64,000 bases of DNA from NCBI GenBank assembly GCA_021442155.1, contig CM038232.1, positions 58,249,436-58,313,435 on the forward strand, written 5' to 3'. This document shows, piece by piece, positions 49,807-61,719 of the stretch; within the stretch, counting starts at the first letter, position 1; each line of letters starts with the position of its first letter. Origin of the DNA: Cymbidium sinense. Its lineage: Eukaryota > Streptophyta > Magnoliopsida > Asparagales > Orchidaceae. The notes under the pieces are model-generated. The model saw only the letters and a program-made list of their open reading frames with translations. It ran no database searches and was not told where the DNA came from. A program made the position numbers and the translations under genes.

Positions 49807-50970
49807 TGGAAGAGCTCGATTTCCTATTTATCTGTTTATTTTGGGGTGTATACTGGTACCCGGCTACACTAGCTTTTTCTTTTAAGTTAAATTTGATGTG
49901 ATTTATTTTAGGCCCATAAAAGAAATTACCTATTTTCTAAGTTTCTTGTTATGTTGTGCTTCTATGATGAAATACCTGGATGTTAGGCTCTTACAAAAAA
50001 TTAAATTTTCTACCCAACTTAAATCTAAATAACATAAACAAAAAAAAATCATAACTTCATACATAAATTAAAGCCTTAAGAACAACTTAAAAGCAACTAT
50101 AAATAATTTTCTTTTACGAACCTTGCTACCATATTATTCTAAATCTTTGAATTAGTTGCTTCACCATTGCTCATAAGGGGCATCTGACCTTCGAGGATGA
50201 TCAACATCTAGGGGGCAGTGTGTCTTATTATTTTGATTTAGCCTAGGACCATTTCTAACTGCATCTCATTGTAGTTATAAATTGCATACCACAAAGGCCT
50301 TAAATGAATTATGAATCAAAATATTTAAAAGCTAAAAATTATTACATTAGTTAAGTGTATATCATACATACCATGATCCTAGAGATTAGGGAGTTAGTTT
50401 AGGTTCTTAAATTCCTTACTAAAATGTAACATCTCTGCCATCTTGCATACATAAGACTGGTATCATGGATTTAAAAATTTATTTAGGTTTTGTTAATTGG
50501 CAGCCCTTCCAGTCAGGTTATAATTCCAGAAGTGTCAGAGTAGGTTCCTTTTCTCAAGTGAGTGAAAGAGACAATAATTCCCAAAAGTTAAACTAGGTTG
50601 ACCCTCTGACTTGTGTCAAAAGCAGTTATAGACTTTGGTTCTGAAGCATCCTTTTGAGAATAAGTCTTCAAACCTAGGTATTTCTATAGTATGGTGCTAT
50701 TAAAATCTAAGTCCAAGATTTATAATAAAATATTAATTTAAACCTTAATAAATTTTATCTCAAAAATATAAAGCCCAATGGTAGGATAGTTGAAATGTCT
50801 ATTGCGTATCCTAGTATCTATAGACATATCGTACTTTATCCCAATTGGTCTAAGAAAGACCTCTTTCCCATTTGAAGTGTTCTCTTATGAAATTCCAATT
50901 TAACCATCCTTTTGAACCTATTTTTGAGAGTATTCTTTGGAAAATAACCTCATTCCTAAGATGTAACTAA

Positions 50971-50992
50971 CTATAAGAGCTTGCCCTTGTAA
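50971..50992 (+). other. Conserved LTR hairpin with CTTG loop (copy A5)
   Basis: Arms ATAAGAG and CCCTTGT around CTTG: six of seven pairs, one being T-G. It lies 238-259 nt before the LTR 3' end. Confidence 0.65.
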
Positions 50993-51241
50993 GAAACTAT
51001 TATCCTATTATAAAGTAAATATAATTCTACATTTCTATGCAATTCAAAAAAAGAATCTTTGGAATATTAAGAAGACCCATTAGCCATAAGAGTCCTTTTT
51101 TACATGATCAAATCCATTATAGGATAACATGTTTATATTCTGAGATAATATGTTGATTTTTTAATGACAAATTTGATTACCTAAATAAGAAATTCTTAAA
51201 TTCTACGTGGTGTAACAAATTTTTTCCACATAAATATTTTC

Positions 51242-51260
51242 TGGCAATTCCAATCGAAAA
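51242..51260 (+). promoter_or_regulatory. Primer binding site of element C (tRNA-Arg type)
   Basis: TGGCAATTCCAATCGAAAA sits 11 nt past the LTR end. It is a decayed form of the TGGCGACTCC... site that Ogre elements use with tRNA-Arg; element D has a second, differently decayed copy (TTGCAACTCCACTAGAGAA). Both are followed by TCTCTTTCCATCT-like sequence. Confidence 0.6.
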
Positions 51261-52535
51261 TAGTTCCTCTCTTTCCATCTTTAGAAATAAGCTCTTATTT
51301 CTATATATTGGCATTATACTTATGCCACTCATGGGTCAGAACTACCTTTCTTTCCATTTGGATGTCTCTCTATTTCATTCTTGGTAGAGCTCATCCAACA
51401 TCCTTAACTTGGGTTCTAGAACTATGTATTTGTTAAAGTTAAACAACTGGGTCCTGAACCACCCCCTTTAATTTGGATTTAAAATTTAAAAAATCATAGA
51501 AATGTCATTTCTATTAGACTTAATTATGGTCAAAATGGATATGATGTCATTCCACAGTGAAAAATAAATATCATCTTCAAAAATTTTAAAATTATTTAAG
51601 AAAAAATAATTTTAAAAATTTTGAAAAGAAAATTATAGTTGTCCTTTATCCTTGATTTAATTTTGGTTTTGTACACAAGCTAAAGAAAGTCAAGACAGAG
51701 TCCTTAAAATGATACCCCTTTGTTCTAATATTCAAAGAAAGCAAACACGTGAGAGTATATATTGCAAACAAGTGAGTTCTTTCAAATCTTGAGAAACTCA
51801 TGAAACCAAAGGAAGTGGGTATATTCTTGCTTATTATCCCTTGCCACCATGATCGAACCTTGAGTTGCATTATAAAATGAATTAATTCAAAAGAGCATTA
51901 TAAAAATAGGGATAAGTACGATCCCAAAAAATACCATGTTGACCTTGGGCATAGGTTGACTAAAAAAAATAAAGAGAAATCAAATATGCGCCTTCTACCA
52001 TCATAGAAGGCAATTTTTCATACAAATGCAATTTAGCTTCAATCTTAAAATTTTAGAATCATCTCTATACACCCACTAGAAACATAGACATCAATTTTTT
52101 GGGCTAATTAGCTGACTCTAAAGTGTGATGTGGAGATAACCCCCCTTTAGACTCTCAAGAAACCCTGAATCATTAGGAGTTTAGGAGAGAGTCAAGAGGA
52201 AAAGATGAACATACATTATGAATACAAAATGATATAGTTTTGCTCCCAATCAATGAGATAAAGAAAGGGTCATAAAAGATAATTTCAATTCTCTTGTTAA
52301 AGTTGAAATGAAAGAAATTTAATCTTTTAGGTTTCAAGTAATTCTCTTAATGGGAATCCTCTCCCATTGGATGATTGATATGTCATTGATAGCTTTAATC
52401 AATTTTAAGGACAAAATATAAAGACAAAATCAATGAAGAGTTTGATCCTTCTAAAATAATTCTCAAGTTTTATGAACTTATGGTAATCATAGAGATTGGG
52501 TCCCAATAGTGATGCTTTTATCCTTCAGAGCAGAA
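51261..52535 (+). mobile_element. Leader region of element C
   Basis: The first ~40 nt resemble the leader of element D. The rest is AT-rich with no recognisable protein or regular repeat. The 74-codon minus ORF at 51646-51870 is unsupported. Confidence 0.4.
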
Positions 52536-52539
52536 AATA

Positions 52540-52720
52540 TGGAATTCAACTTTGATGGGTTAATAAAAGAACACAAAAATCCATTGAGGATAGAGTTGGC
52601 CTTATCCTCGCTCCCTTTATATTAAAGGCAATTAAATTTAAAATGGTAGAGCCTTACTGCCTAAGATAACACTGAAATGTAATGTCAAACAAGTCATCTT
52701 AAAAGAAAACAAAAATGCAA
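52540..52720 (+). pseudogene. Possible RNase H fragment of a gypsy element
   Basis: Plus-strand reading gives NFDGLIKEHKNPL, then a LALSS/LILAP block and AIKFKMVEPYC, which fits the order of the RNase H pattern FDGS...GAG..L.SP...FKL.FPC found in gypsy elements. Stops follow. If right, a second plus-oriented pol is inserted between the leader of C and its gag. The evidence is a short, weak match. Confidence 0.35.
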
Positions 52721-55700
52721 TAAAATCTAATCATTTTATAATAGTGTTTTTGCCCATCCTAAAGAAGTTGCTTACAAAATTGAGCATCATAATGCTGTAA
52801 AAAAATATGAAAATGAAATTAATTATTAATCAAAGCATTACTCAGTTTTGTAATTTGCCTTAATTAGCAGCTTTTTGGTGTGGCATTCCACTATAAGAAA
52901 TTCTAGTGTTATCTTCCATGATGAAGATTTACTACTAGAAAATGCTAAATATAATCTCATATAAGAGTCAATGTGTAAAATCCTAAGAAATTTCTAGAAT
53001 ACTAGTTGGTCCTGGTGCATCAATCAACATCAATTGTAAACATACATGAGGATAAATATACATAATGAGATGGTGCCATCTGGATTCAATCAAGAAAAAA
53101 AAGAGTTTTAAACTCAATTAAATTTAATCTTGGAAAACATAATCTCTTTTACAATGTTGATTGAGATTGATGATTCAAACATTGAACTAAAATCTTAGGA
53201 ATTTTGGGGCATCTTTAATGCTCATGGATGGTCCTATCTAACCCAAATAAAAATAGATGAAAATAAAAATCATTGTGAAATAATATTCACATTCATTCAA
53301 TATTCTTGAGATTAGAGTTCCCATGAATGTCTTTTTCTTTTGTTAGTCTTGTAAAATTAAGGCATTACAAAAAGAAAAAAATAGAAAAAAAGTTTGAAAT
53401 TATCTTAGTGCCTTACCAAATCTTGTATTTAGTCAAAGAATCAAGAAGTGTCTTACTAAGTAATGTGATCACTCAAAATAAGAAAAGAATTGAGTATGTA
53501 AAGTGTTGTATCAAATATTATATTCGGAAAAAAATTTGAATGCATTCAGTGTCCTAAAAAATGTTGTATCTAGAAAAAATATTAAATGTAAAGTCTTACA
53601 AAAAGTTAAATTCTTTTTGAATTGTTGACAAAAGAAAGAAAAGAAAGACAAAAAGAAAGAAAATAAAATTGATGGAAGGATTATATCAAAGAGCTAAAGG
53701 GTGAAGTCTGATATTTCTGAGTATGTAGACATTTTAATTTTAACTCCTCTATATCAACCAAGATGGTAATGTTAGAAGTCAAAGGTATCCCATAACATAA
53801 GAATATATATAATTAATTTTTCACCTTCAAATTTGATAAGAGGTGTAAACCTCAAAAATAATGAAATATCAAAGAGATAATAGATTTGCCTTTCTAGGTA
53901 TCCTTTGTTTATCAAAAATTTTATTGAATATAATTTAATTTCTTGCAAGTGGCTTTCAAATTTGAGTCATAAATAAGATGAACGATAAAGTATTAAAGAA
54001 ATTGTAATTAAGAAGTCAGCTAAAAGTTCTGTATTATAGAGCCACTATAAGATGAGAATTACTTAATAGTAAGTGTCCTGACTATCTCTTTAAAGGCACT
54101 CAAATGAGTACTGGTGAGATATGTATAAAGACCTAAATAACCTTCAAGTTTAGGATGCACCCCTAGAATTTGAATAGGAACTTAAATCCATAATTGACAA
54201 GTCAAATAAAATAAAAGAAAGTTTAGAAATATAAATTGATCTACACTTGATAATCGAACTCTTTATGAGTTGGATATTGATGACTTAATTAGGCTATTTT
54301 TATAGTTTGAAGGCTGCTTTATCTAGAATTAAAATAAAATATTTACTTTATCTCTAGATAAATTAGTTTATAAACTCAAGATTAAGCTTTATTCCATTTC
54401 AATAAACTAAGTACCTTAACATATACGGTCAAACTTCAAAAGAAAAGCAAGATGTTGCTAGACTTAAAGCTAGTCAATGATGACCATACATGAGAAGGAA
54501 ATCTTTTTCTTGGTTAGCTAACATCATCATAGAAAACATAAATAAATAATAAAAAAGAAGGGAGAAGAAAGAAAAGATCAAATTTGCATGTGTCAAATCT
54601 TGAGACTAGAATAAGGCTTTATCTTGAATATGGGTTTTTATTACTCATACTTTACTTCAAAATTGATAAAGCTTCTATACATAAAGTTATCCCCATCTAG
54701 GGATGACTTATCTAAATATTATCAAATCAAGATAAGTTTAGGAAAAAAAATTGAAAGCATACGACGTTCAGAATCCTTATAGGGATATTCTATTACATGG
54801 TCACATTATTCAGTCTCTAAATATTGGATGATTTACTAAGTTATAATCAAGGTTTTTGATTAACTCACTCTTCATCAAGTGAAGTTCTATATTAAAAACC
54901 ATGCAAAAAAGAAAGAAAAAAATTAATTATGACTTGAAGGTGATCGTATCACTACAAGCAGATTCATGAAATATACCTTTAGGTAGTCTTAAGAAACATG
55001 TACTGGAAATTAGAAAGATCAAAAGTAAAGGAAAATAATTTATAGAATAAAAGCTATTTATGAAATATCATTCGAAGAAATCTTTAAAGAATGATAATTC
55101 AACTTAAAAGTATTTATTTTAAAATTATCAGGAGAATCTTAATTTCTCAAACAATTCAACCCTCTCAATTTCTTTATTAATTAGGGCTAAGATAATAAAA
55201 ATATATCAAAATATCTTTAAGAGAATCTAAGAGCTTGCTTATTATGATTATCATTCACTTTTAATTTTTTGTCAATTATAGCTTTATAGGAATCTTTTAG
55301 TCTTTATTAAATCCAAATCAATAAGGAAATAAAGAGTAGGCCTTATAAGCCATAGATTCCTATCAATAAAAATGAAAATGATAAAAAAAAGTAAAATGTA
55401 TATCAATTATAGCTTGATTGACTTCTCAACAAAGAAAACAAAGAAAATGACATATTCAAATCAAACAAACAAACTAAATAAATAAATAAATCACTTGAGA
55501 AGCATTATTTGACTTTGGTTTTCACTGCCCAAGAACTTGAAAGTCACATGGAAGCTCAAAAAGTAAATCTCTCAAGTTGATACCATATGATGTCTTGCAG
55601 TAAAGACGATTAGACATATAACATGGCCATATGTAACTTTGAAAAAAGAGAAAAAAAAAAAGCTTAAATTTTATGCTTATGGCATTGGCATACTATACAT

Positions 55701-55929
55701 TGGGTCCAAAATATATGCCCAAATCTGTCTTCAAAAATTTACTTCAACTCTTAGAAACCTACTTCACCAAACTTCTTCATGTGTAAGAAACATTAGTGAA
55801 ACCAAAGAATGGCAGCAAATCTTTCCAACACATCTCACTAATCAAGTTAAAGATTAAGTCCATGTGACTTCTACTTATTAGTCAAAAGACTTGAAGATTA
55901 GGGATTAATTCACTAAATATCCTCTTTAT
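52721..55929. other. Unassigned AT-rich stretch within element C
   Basis: I found no convincing integrase or gag motifs on either strand, although an integrase would be expected on the plus strand if the flanking RNase H and array belong to one element. Two short plus ORFs (53327-53539, 55639-55857) are lysine-rich low-complexity products of the AT-rich sequence. Confidence 0.3.
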
Positions 55930-56760
55930 CACTCAAAGCATATATAAGTAAGGAGCAAGCACTTCGTGGCACCTTTCCTATACGTATCTTGAGTTGGGGG
56001 CAAGGCCTCTGTGGCACTTTTCTCATATCTTCTTTATGGGTTTGGAGTAAGCCTTTGTGCACCATTCCCATAAGTTTGAAGTAATCCTTTTATGGCATCA
56101 CTCCTCCTTTCTATAAGTTGAGAGAAAGCCTATTTGTAGCACCCTTCCTATAAATTTTTTAGGTTTAGAGCAAGCCTTTCATGGCACCATTCCTACCCCT
56201 TTCCTATTCACTATGTCAAAATTTGAGGTTAGGATTAAGTCATCAAGACACCATTCTTTCTTTTACACTATTTAAGTTAGATCAGGAAATCAAAGGCCCC
56301 ATCTTAAAAGTTAATCAAATAAGAGCAAGTCTCTTAAAGGCATCCTTTTAGATGACATGGATTAGATTAAGTCACTAAGACCCCTTTCCTATAAAATAAA
56401 CTACATGGTTAGGATTAAGTCACCAAGATCCCTTTCCTATTAGTCGAAATGTGAGGTTTAGGATCAAGTCATCACAGTCCCCTTTCCTTAACCCATGCTA
56501 TTTAGGTTGGAAAGCCATTGAAGGCCCCTTCTTAATAGCTTGTTAAAATAAAGTAAGTCCCTCAGTAAGCATTCTTTTTGAAAGACAGGATAGGATTAAG
56601 TTGCAAAGACACCTACATGTCAAATAGATTATTTAGGTTAATGATAAATTTATTAAGACCCCTTTCTTACTTGTAAAAAATTTGAGGTTTAGAGTCAAGT
56701 CATTAAGACCCCTTTTCACTAGCCCTTCTTTCCAAATGTTTCCAAGGTTCTGCTTATGCC
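55930..56760 (+). repeat. 48-bp-unit array, second copy (about 17 units)
   Basis: The core GGATTAAGTCACCAAGACCCC and variants recur about every 45-50 bp (near 56232, 56369, 56410, 56461, 56592, 56643 and 56691); the left part has CAAGCCTTTCATGGCACC variants. Read on the plus strand, its units, including irregular ones (AGTAAGTCC...GCATTCTTTTTG), follow the same order as the reverse complement of 44455-45370. Both arrays therefore descend from one ancestral 3' UTR. Confidence 0.75.
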
Positions 56761-57109
56761 ACTAATAGATTTGGATCGAACATCCTTTTAGGTGCAATGA
56801 GTGTGGATGAGGCCAAGAACTAAGAGTTAAATATAAAGTGAAGTAAGACATTCAATCAAAAATCACTCAGTAAAAATAAAGCAAAATACTCAATAATTTG
56901 ACACCAGTAGAACTTGAAAGATATGAAGCATATAACCACTCACTTGGTGCAGGTGGCTTTAGAGACAACTGATCACAAGCCAAGGGTGGTGGAGCACAAA
57001 TGATCATCAAGATCAATGATATGCTGAACTGATTGAGCTATAAGAGAATTATCTAGAACTTCTAGCTTAGATAATGAGTTTATTACACTAACAAAGAAGA
57101 AGATGTGCC
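56761..57109. other. Stretch between array and gag of element C
   Basis: No motif is recognised. It may hold the gag N-terminus, which is too decayed to read. Confidence 0.3.
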
Positions 57110-58100
57110 TAAAGAGTGGGCGACTCCTACCAATGCTTTCTCCAAGAAGATCACTCAAGCTTGCCTCTTACACAAGTTTAAAATTCTACATTTGGAACTT
57201 TATTGAGGTCAAACAGACCCAATAAACCATATTGACTATTTTGAGTTGACAACATCATTGTTAATCTTAGACAATTTGATGAAATACAACCTCTTCTTTA
57301 CTACCTTCAAATAATATGTGATTTAGTGGTTTTTGTGCCTCAATAGGGGTCATCACCTCTTTATATGACTTCAAAAAATGTTCACCATATAATTCCCATG
57401 TTCTTAAAAGTTGTTCAAGAGTTCCCAAGCTCTCCTTTAAATGTAGCAAGAACCTGATGAGTCCCTGAGAAGGTTTATAACTCACTTTCTACATGAGATG
57501 TTCAAAGTCAGGGATCTAGATCTTGTAGTGACTTAGGCAGCACTCACTCAAGGGGTGAAATAAGGGCCATTCAGAACATTCATTAATCTGTTTAAGATGG
57601 AGAACAATCATGTAAATGGTAAGGTGTATAGTGAAGTTGCTAACTCAACTCCATTGACCCACTCTAATGGATCATCAAATTGCCCACATTTAGGATGATC
57701 ACTTAGAAAAAATGTTTGAGCATAAAGACCACACAAAAGAAGGCGGTCAAAAACACTCATACTTAGGCAAGATTTCAAGAACCCTAGGATTCACTACTAA
57801 GGGAATGAATACCTGTAGCCTGCCATAATGATTCCATTATGTGTATCAATGGTAGAGTAGGTGGAGGTCATCTAGAATAAGGATTTCTTCAAAAGGTCAC
57901 TATTTTAATCCCTATTAGTATGTACAAATACTCTAGATATTGTGCCTACCAAAAAGATCATGGTCATGACATGGAGGAATGCCATAATTTAAGTAGCTTA
58001 ATCAAAGAGTTGATAAATATTGGGAAGCTCAAAAGAGTTCACCAAGTGGAAGGACAAAGAAGTCATTGAAATAGGTAATGAACTTACCCAGCATGTGCCA
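57110..58100 (+). pseudogene. gag of Tat element C (decayed)
   Basis: Plus-strand translation in shifting frames gives KFKILHLELY, QTDPINHIDYF, then EPDESLRRFITHFLHEMF and KVRDLDLVVT (57440-57520), the conserved capsid core of Tat gags, and a zinc-knuckle region YCAYQKDHGHDMEEC with LIKELINIGKLKRV (57935-58020). The cysteine-histidine pattern is kept here, unlike in element A. Many stops break the frame. It lies directly before the protease. The 72-codon minus ORF at 57267-57485 is a shadow of this gene. Confidence 0.8.
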
Positions 58101-58209
58101 TCCACATCGCAAGAGTAGTACTTAGCATCTTTGGGAGAAACATAGAGTCTTCACTATGAGTGAGTCTTAAATGACTACTGTCTAGAGAAATCAACTTGGA
58201 AACCATGGC

Positions 58210-58570
58210 GTGAGTGCCTCATACCTCAATAATTCCTATGAATTTCTCGAAAGGAAACCCTTACAATGATGTGGTAATCATCACAATATTAATTACAAAC
58301 TACCAAATTAGATACATATTGATCAACATAAGGAGCTTTGTTAATATTATCTTCAAATATATTTTGGATAAACTTGGTTTGGTGAGTTCCAAACTCACCT
58401 CTATAAGATGACCACTATTCAAATTCTAATAAGGAGAGAAATTGAATGAAAAATCATTCTCCCTATGACCTAGAAAAAGAAAGAGAAGCAGTATAAAATG
58501 ATGGTTAACTTTGACATAATGGAAGATTCAGGTACTTACAATGCCATTTTTAGCTGACCACCACTCAACA
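58210..58570 (+). pseudogene. Protease of Tat element C (decayed)
   Basis: The 65-codon ORF at 58214-58411 reads NPYNDVVIITILITNYQIR, then ILINIRSFVNIIFKYILDKL and GLVSSKL. It aligns with the protease of element A and with Tat proteases in which the active-site strand is LVDxGSSADIL; here it reads LINIRSFVNII, so both the aspartate and the glycine are lost. A TYNAIF block of the C-terminal part follows at about 58535. Confidence 0.75.
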
Positions 58571-58579
58571 TATTCAGGG

Positions 58580-59250
58580 CTATGGTATTGACTTATCATG
58601 TAGCTATCAAATTTTTTATAGGGGAGAAGAACTTACTATTATGAGTAGTTTAAACTAATCCAAAACTTGCTACCTCAGAGTGGGCAAGTTAAGATAGAAG
58701 GATGAGCTCCTATAATTGGGCATTTCTTACACTATCATCAAAGTATTTAAGCAGATAGAGGAAATGCTGACCTCTTCTAACCACGAGTAAGACCTTAGTG
58801 TCAGTTCTCATTTTTAGCCTCAAGCACAGAGAAGCTCTCATTCAATATCATGGGGGAAGGCCTCTATTGCTATAGAGTAATGCCCTTTGGGCCCAAAAAT
58901 GCTAAAGAGACTTACTAAAAGATGGTAGGTCGAGTGTTTAAGAAGAAAAGGTGAAGAATGTTAAAGTCTACATTAGCGATTAATTAGTAAAAGTCAAGTT
59001 TCCTATACAACAGAACAAATACCTCAAAGAGACTTGCCACCAAAAAGAAATATAACATGGTCCTGAATCCTCTAAAGTCCACTTTTGGCATTGAGTTAAG
59101 TAATTTTTTGGGATGTCTTATTACATTTGAGGGAATAAAGTTTAACCCACATAAGGTCAAGACCATAATCAAGATGCCTTCATCGAGGATGGCAAAGAAG
59201 GTACAACGACTCATATGATCAGTCTCCATATTGATTAAATTCATTTACAA
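58580..59250 (+). pseudogene. Reverse transcriptase of Tat element C (decayed)
   Basis: Recognisable blocks on the plus strand, with frame changes, are YCYRVMPFGPKNAKETY (about 58870-58915), the active-site strand as VYISD (58969-58983; YVDD is usual) followed by a stop and LVKVKF, then MVLNPLKSTFGIELSNFLG and GIKFNPHKVKTIIKMPS (59050-59190). The palm and thumb order fits a gypsy RT. The N-terminal fingers are largely unreadable, so part may be deleted. Confidence 0.8.
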
Positions 59251-59720
59251 AGTTGAAGAATGTTGCATTTAATTATTCAAATTTTTTAGAGGAGCTAAGA
59301 AGTTTGAGAGGACTCCATAGTGCGAGAAGGCCTTTTATATCCCAAAAAATCTACTTGCCTTACTACCTCTATTATAAATCCCAGAAGAAGGAGAAACTCC
59401 ATTTCTATAACTTGGAGTTAGAAAAGACTTTGTCAGCTCCATTCTCATCAAGGAAAAGGATGAAAAGTAATGACCCATTTACTATGTCAAAAACCATTGA
59501 AAGGAGCCAAGCTAAACTACCCAATAATGGAGAAACTCATATTTGTTCTTAGTATTTGGTGAGGCAACTTTGATCATATTTACAAGCACACTCAATCTAG
59601 GTCATCACTAATAATTTGCTTAAATCTATACTTGCCAAAGTTGGTCATTTTGGGAGAATACTAAACTAATCAATGGAACTGAGTTGATTCGATATATCTT
59701 ACTCTTCCTAAATGATTATT
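59251..59720 (+). pseudogene. RNase H of Tat element C, truncated
   Basis: Plus-strand blocks are FFRGAKKFERTP, PLLxIPEEGETPFL, FVSSILIKEKDEK, PIYYVKNH, LQAHSI, VITNNLLKSILAKVGHFGRIL and FDISYSS, the order seen in the RNase H of element A (20290-20800). The match stops at about 59715, where the sequence changes; second RNase H and integrase of C are absent. The 99-codon ORF at 59253-59552 is partly an out-of-frame reading of this domain. Confidence 0.75.
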
Positions 59721-60129
59721 TACATCGAAAGAAATGAAATAAAATAAAAATATATATTTTTGGCTATAGTGTCGTGGGACTATGTACATAGTACCAAGGC
59801 ACTGCCCTAGCCTTCTAGAAGAAACAATTGTCTGATCCAGCTATTGAATTACGCTACAGTGCCATGACACGATGATCTTGGCATCGAGGTACTGCACCAG
59901 CTATTGAGAAAGAAAAGTTATCAACCCACTACTATAATTAGGAGTGAGCAGTTTATTCTAAAGTGGTTTTTCCCACTTGACTCCACTCTCTCTAAACTAG
60001 TGCTGGCATTTCAATCCTAGATTTCTCACTTTAGGTAAAGAATTTATGCTCTTTCTTACCAATTTAATAAAAATCACAACATTGATCTTTGATCATGTGT
60101 GAAAAACTTAAAGATTTGAAGACCTCCAA
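59721..60129. other. Junction segment with degenerate GCACC/GGTGC palindromes
   Basis: Sequence between the truncated RNase H of C and the LTR of D. It already contains GTGCCATGACAC- and ACTGCACC-type words like those inside the LTR of D, so it may be a remnant of a related LTR. No protein is recognised. Confidence 0.4.
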
Positions 60130-60230
60130 TGTTGAATTTTGTTCCAATGTGAGATGAGAACCTCCTCCCCTCTATTGATCATAGATCTAGAATAAGGAAG
60201 AAGAGTGTTCCACGCTATACAATTTTGAAA

Positions 60231-60980
60231 TTTAGCACTGCTAGGGTGAAATGCTGTAAAAATTTCTAAAAAATTTTGAAAGGTTCACACTTTAAATTCA
60301 AATTTTGGCCTACATCACCAAAGCACTGAATATCAACATCGTGCCATACTACAAGAGTGGCACTGTTGCGCCCAAGAATTAGCACCGCAGTGCGTAAATA
60401 AAATCCCATAGTTCCACAGCACCATAACATCAGTGTTGCGGTGTCATACCCACGTGTCACTTGGAATATGACTTAGAATATTTTGATAAAAATGAAATAA
60501 AATATCATAGTGTTGTGGCACTATAGGGACATCATCATAGCATTGTCACCTTTTTATACATGAAAAAGGACTAAAAACTATTTTTTTATCTGGAGGAAAT
60601 TATATCCCACAAAGCCGCAGGTTTGTCGGATAGCACCGTGGTGCCCGACGGAGTGTTGTACCCTGATATGACTTATTCATAACTAATGCGCATGAAAAGA
60701 GTGCAGTACCATAATGCTCTAACCCGACACCATGGTGCTCATTAAAATGTGGATATCATTTCCCCTCAAAACCCATTGTATGCCTGTCAAGAATCTTGAC
60801 CAACGTTGTAGCGCTACAAGGCAACACCACAGCTTTGTTCAAATGGTCAAAGGACCAATAATATTGGCACTACGACACTATATATGTTGCACTGAGGCGC
60901 TGAGCCTCTAACTCATCTGCCCCTTTGTCATGCCACATAAGCAATGGGCTCCATTATCACAACACCATGGCATTGAATCT
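60231..60980. repeat. Array of degenerate GCACC(N)GGTGC palindromes in LTR D
   Basis: Examples are AGCACCGCAGTGC (60380), GCACCGTGGTGC (60634), the perfect CACCATGGTG (60728-60737), the perfect 14-bp TTGTAGCGCTACAA (60806-60819) and ACACCATGGC (60960). Spacing is irregular (about 40-100 bp). The likely ancestral word is GC-rich and CpG-containing. Confidence 0.6.
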
Positions 60981-61049
60981 CAATGTCAAGACCTTGTGTC
61001 CTAAAAGATAATTTTATATGTACTTTTAAGAAAATTTAATTTCTTATTC

Positions 61050-61395
61050 ATTTACCATGCGAACACCACCATGTTTATCCAATATGTGGATAACTCATCT
61101 ATATAGTAATTTAAAAGGATGTAAGTCTAGCTTTACTATTTGTTTGTCATGTAAACAACCCTAATTTTGTAATCCCAACCTTTTATACATTCACAATATG
61201 AAGATCTGTTCGTTTGTAATGTGAACACCACATAATTTGTTCACTATGTGAATAAATAAATAATCATCCACCATGTGGACAACCTTAATTTTGGCAATCC
61301 AAAGGGATATATGGTCAACCTCCTATTCATTCACCATGAGGACATCTTATTGATCGCTATATGAATGTCTTTTAATTTGTTCACCACATGAGCAC
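61050..61395. repeat. Array of degenerate TTCACCATGTGAA palindromes in LTR D (about 10)
   Basis: Perfect or near-perfect members are TTATCC-aatatgt-GGATAA (61075-61093), TTCAC-tat-GTGAA (61240-61252) and TCCAC-cat-GTGGA (61267-61279). Weaker members lie near 61050, 61140, 61190, 61208, 61330, 61355 and 61379. They are separated by 20-65 bp of unrelated AT-rich sequence, so it is the inverted repeat rather than a long unit that recurs. Confidence 0.65.
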
Positions 61396-61697
61396 TCTTG
61401 CATAACTTTCACTAAAATTCTAAGTCTACTTGAGATACCTAAAATGAGACAACCCATTACTGCTAATCAGATTCTTTGGACATTATAGCTATGTCCCTTT
61501 GATGTTGGTAGGATGGAATAAAATTATCCCGGGATGACTGAACCATGGGATCTTGATAAGGATTACACTCTTATTTCCTACAAAATAGTCATCTATGCCA
61601 CACACACCTCAAAGACACCAATTGGATATCTTATAGATATGTCTATTTTTGACCTTAATTGAGAGTGCTCATTTATTATTGTAAGAGGGGTAATTTA

Positions 61698-61719
61698 CTA
61701 TGGAGGCTTGTGTTTATAG
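61698..61719 (+). other. Conserved LTR hairpin with CTTG loop (element D)
   Basis: Arms ATGGAGG and TGTTTAT around CTTG. Six of seven pairs form if G-T is allowed. It lies 143-164 nt before the LTR end, closer than in the giant LTRs. Confidence 0.6.

Larger units (their letters stand above)
46339..51230 (+). mobile_element. 5' LTR of Tat element C (copy A5)
   Basis: It starts TGAGGACCTCATTTTTGGATGAGG (TGTTGACC in relatives) and ends ATTTTTTCCACA, 4.9 kb later. It runs opposite to copies A1-A4. A TATA box (49800-49806), the CTTG hairpin (50971-50992) and a primer binding site 11 nt past the end (51242) mark it as a 5' LTR. It is shorter than the other complete A-type copies; much of the difference lies in the middle part. 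The 79-codon ORF at 46903-47142 comes from the TTGACC-rich zone and is chance. Confidence 0.8.

Noticed and set aside
51242..51260. Possible tRNA-Arg gene remnant
   Set aside because: Only the 3'-end complement is present, directly next to an LTR, as expected of a primer binding site; no cloverleaf can be drawn.
60266..60460. 64-codon minus ORF with tryptophan-cysteine-rich product
   Set aside because: It is a by-product of the GCACC/GGTGC palindrome words.
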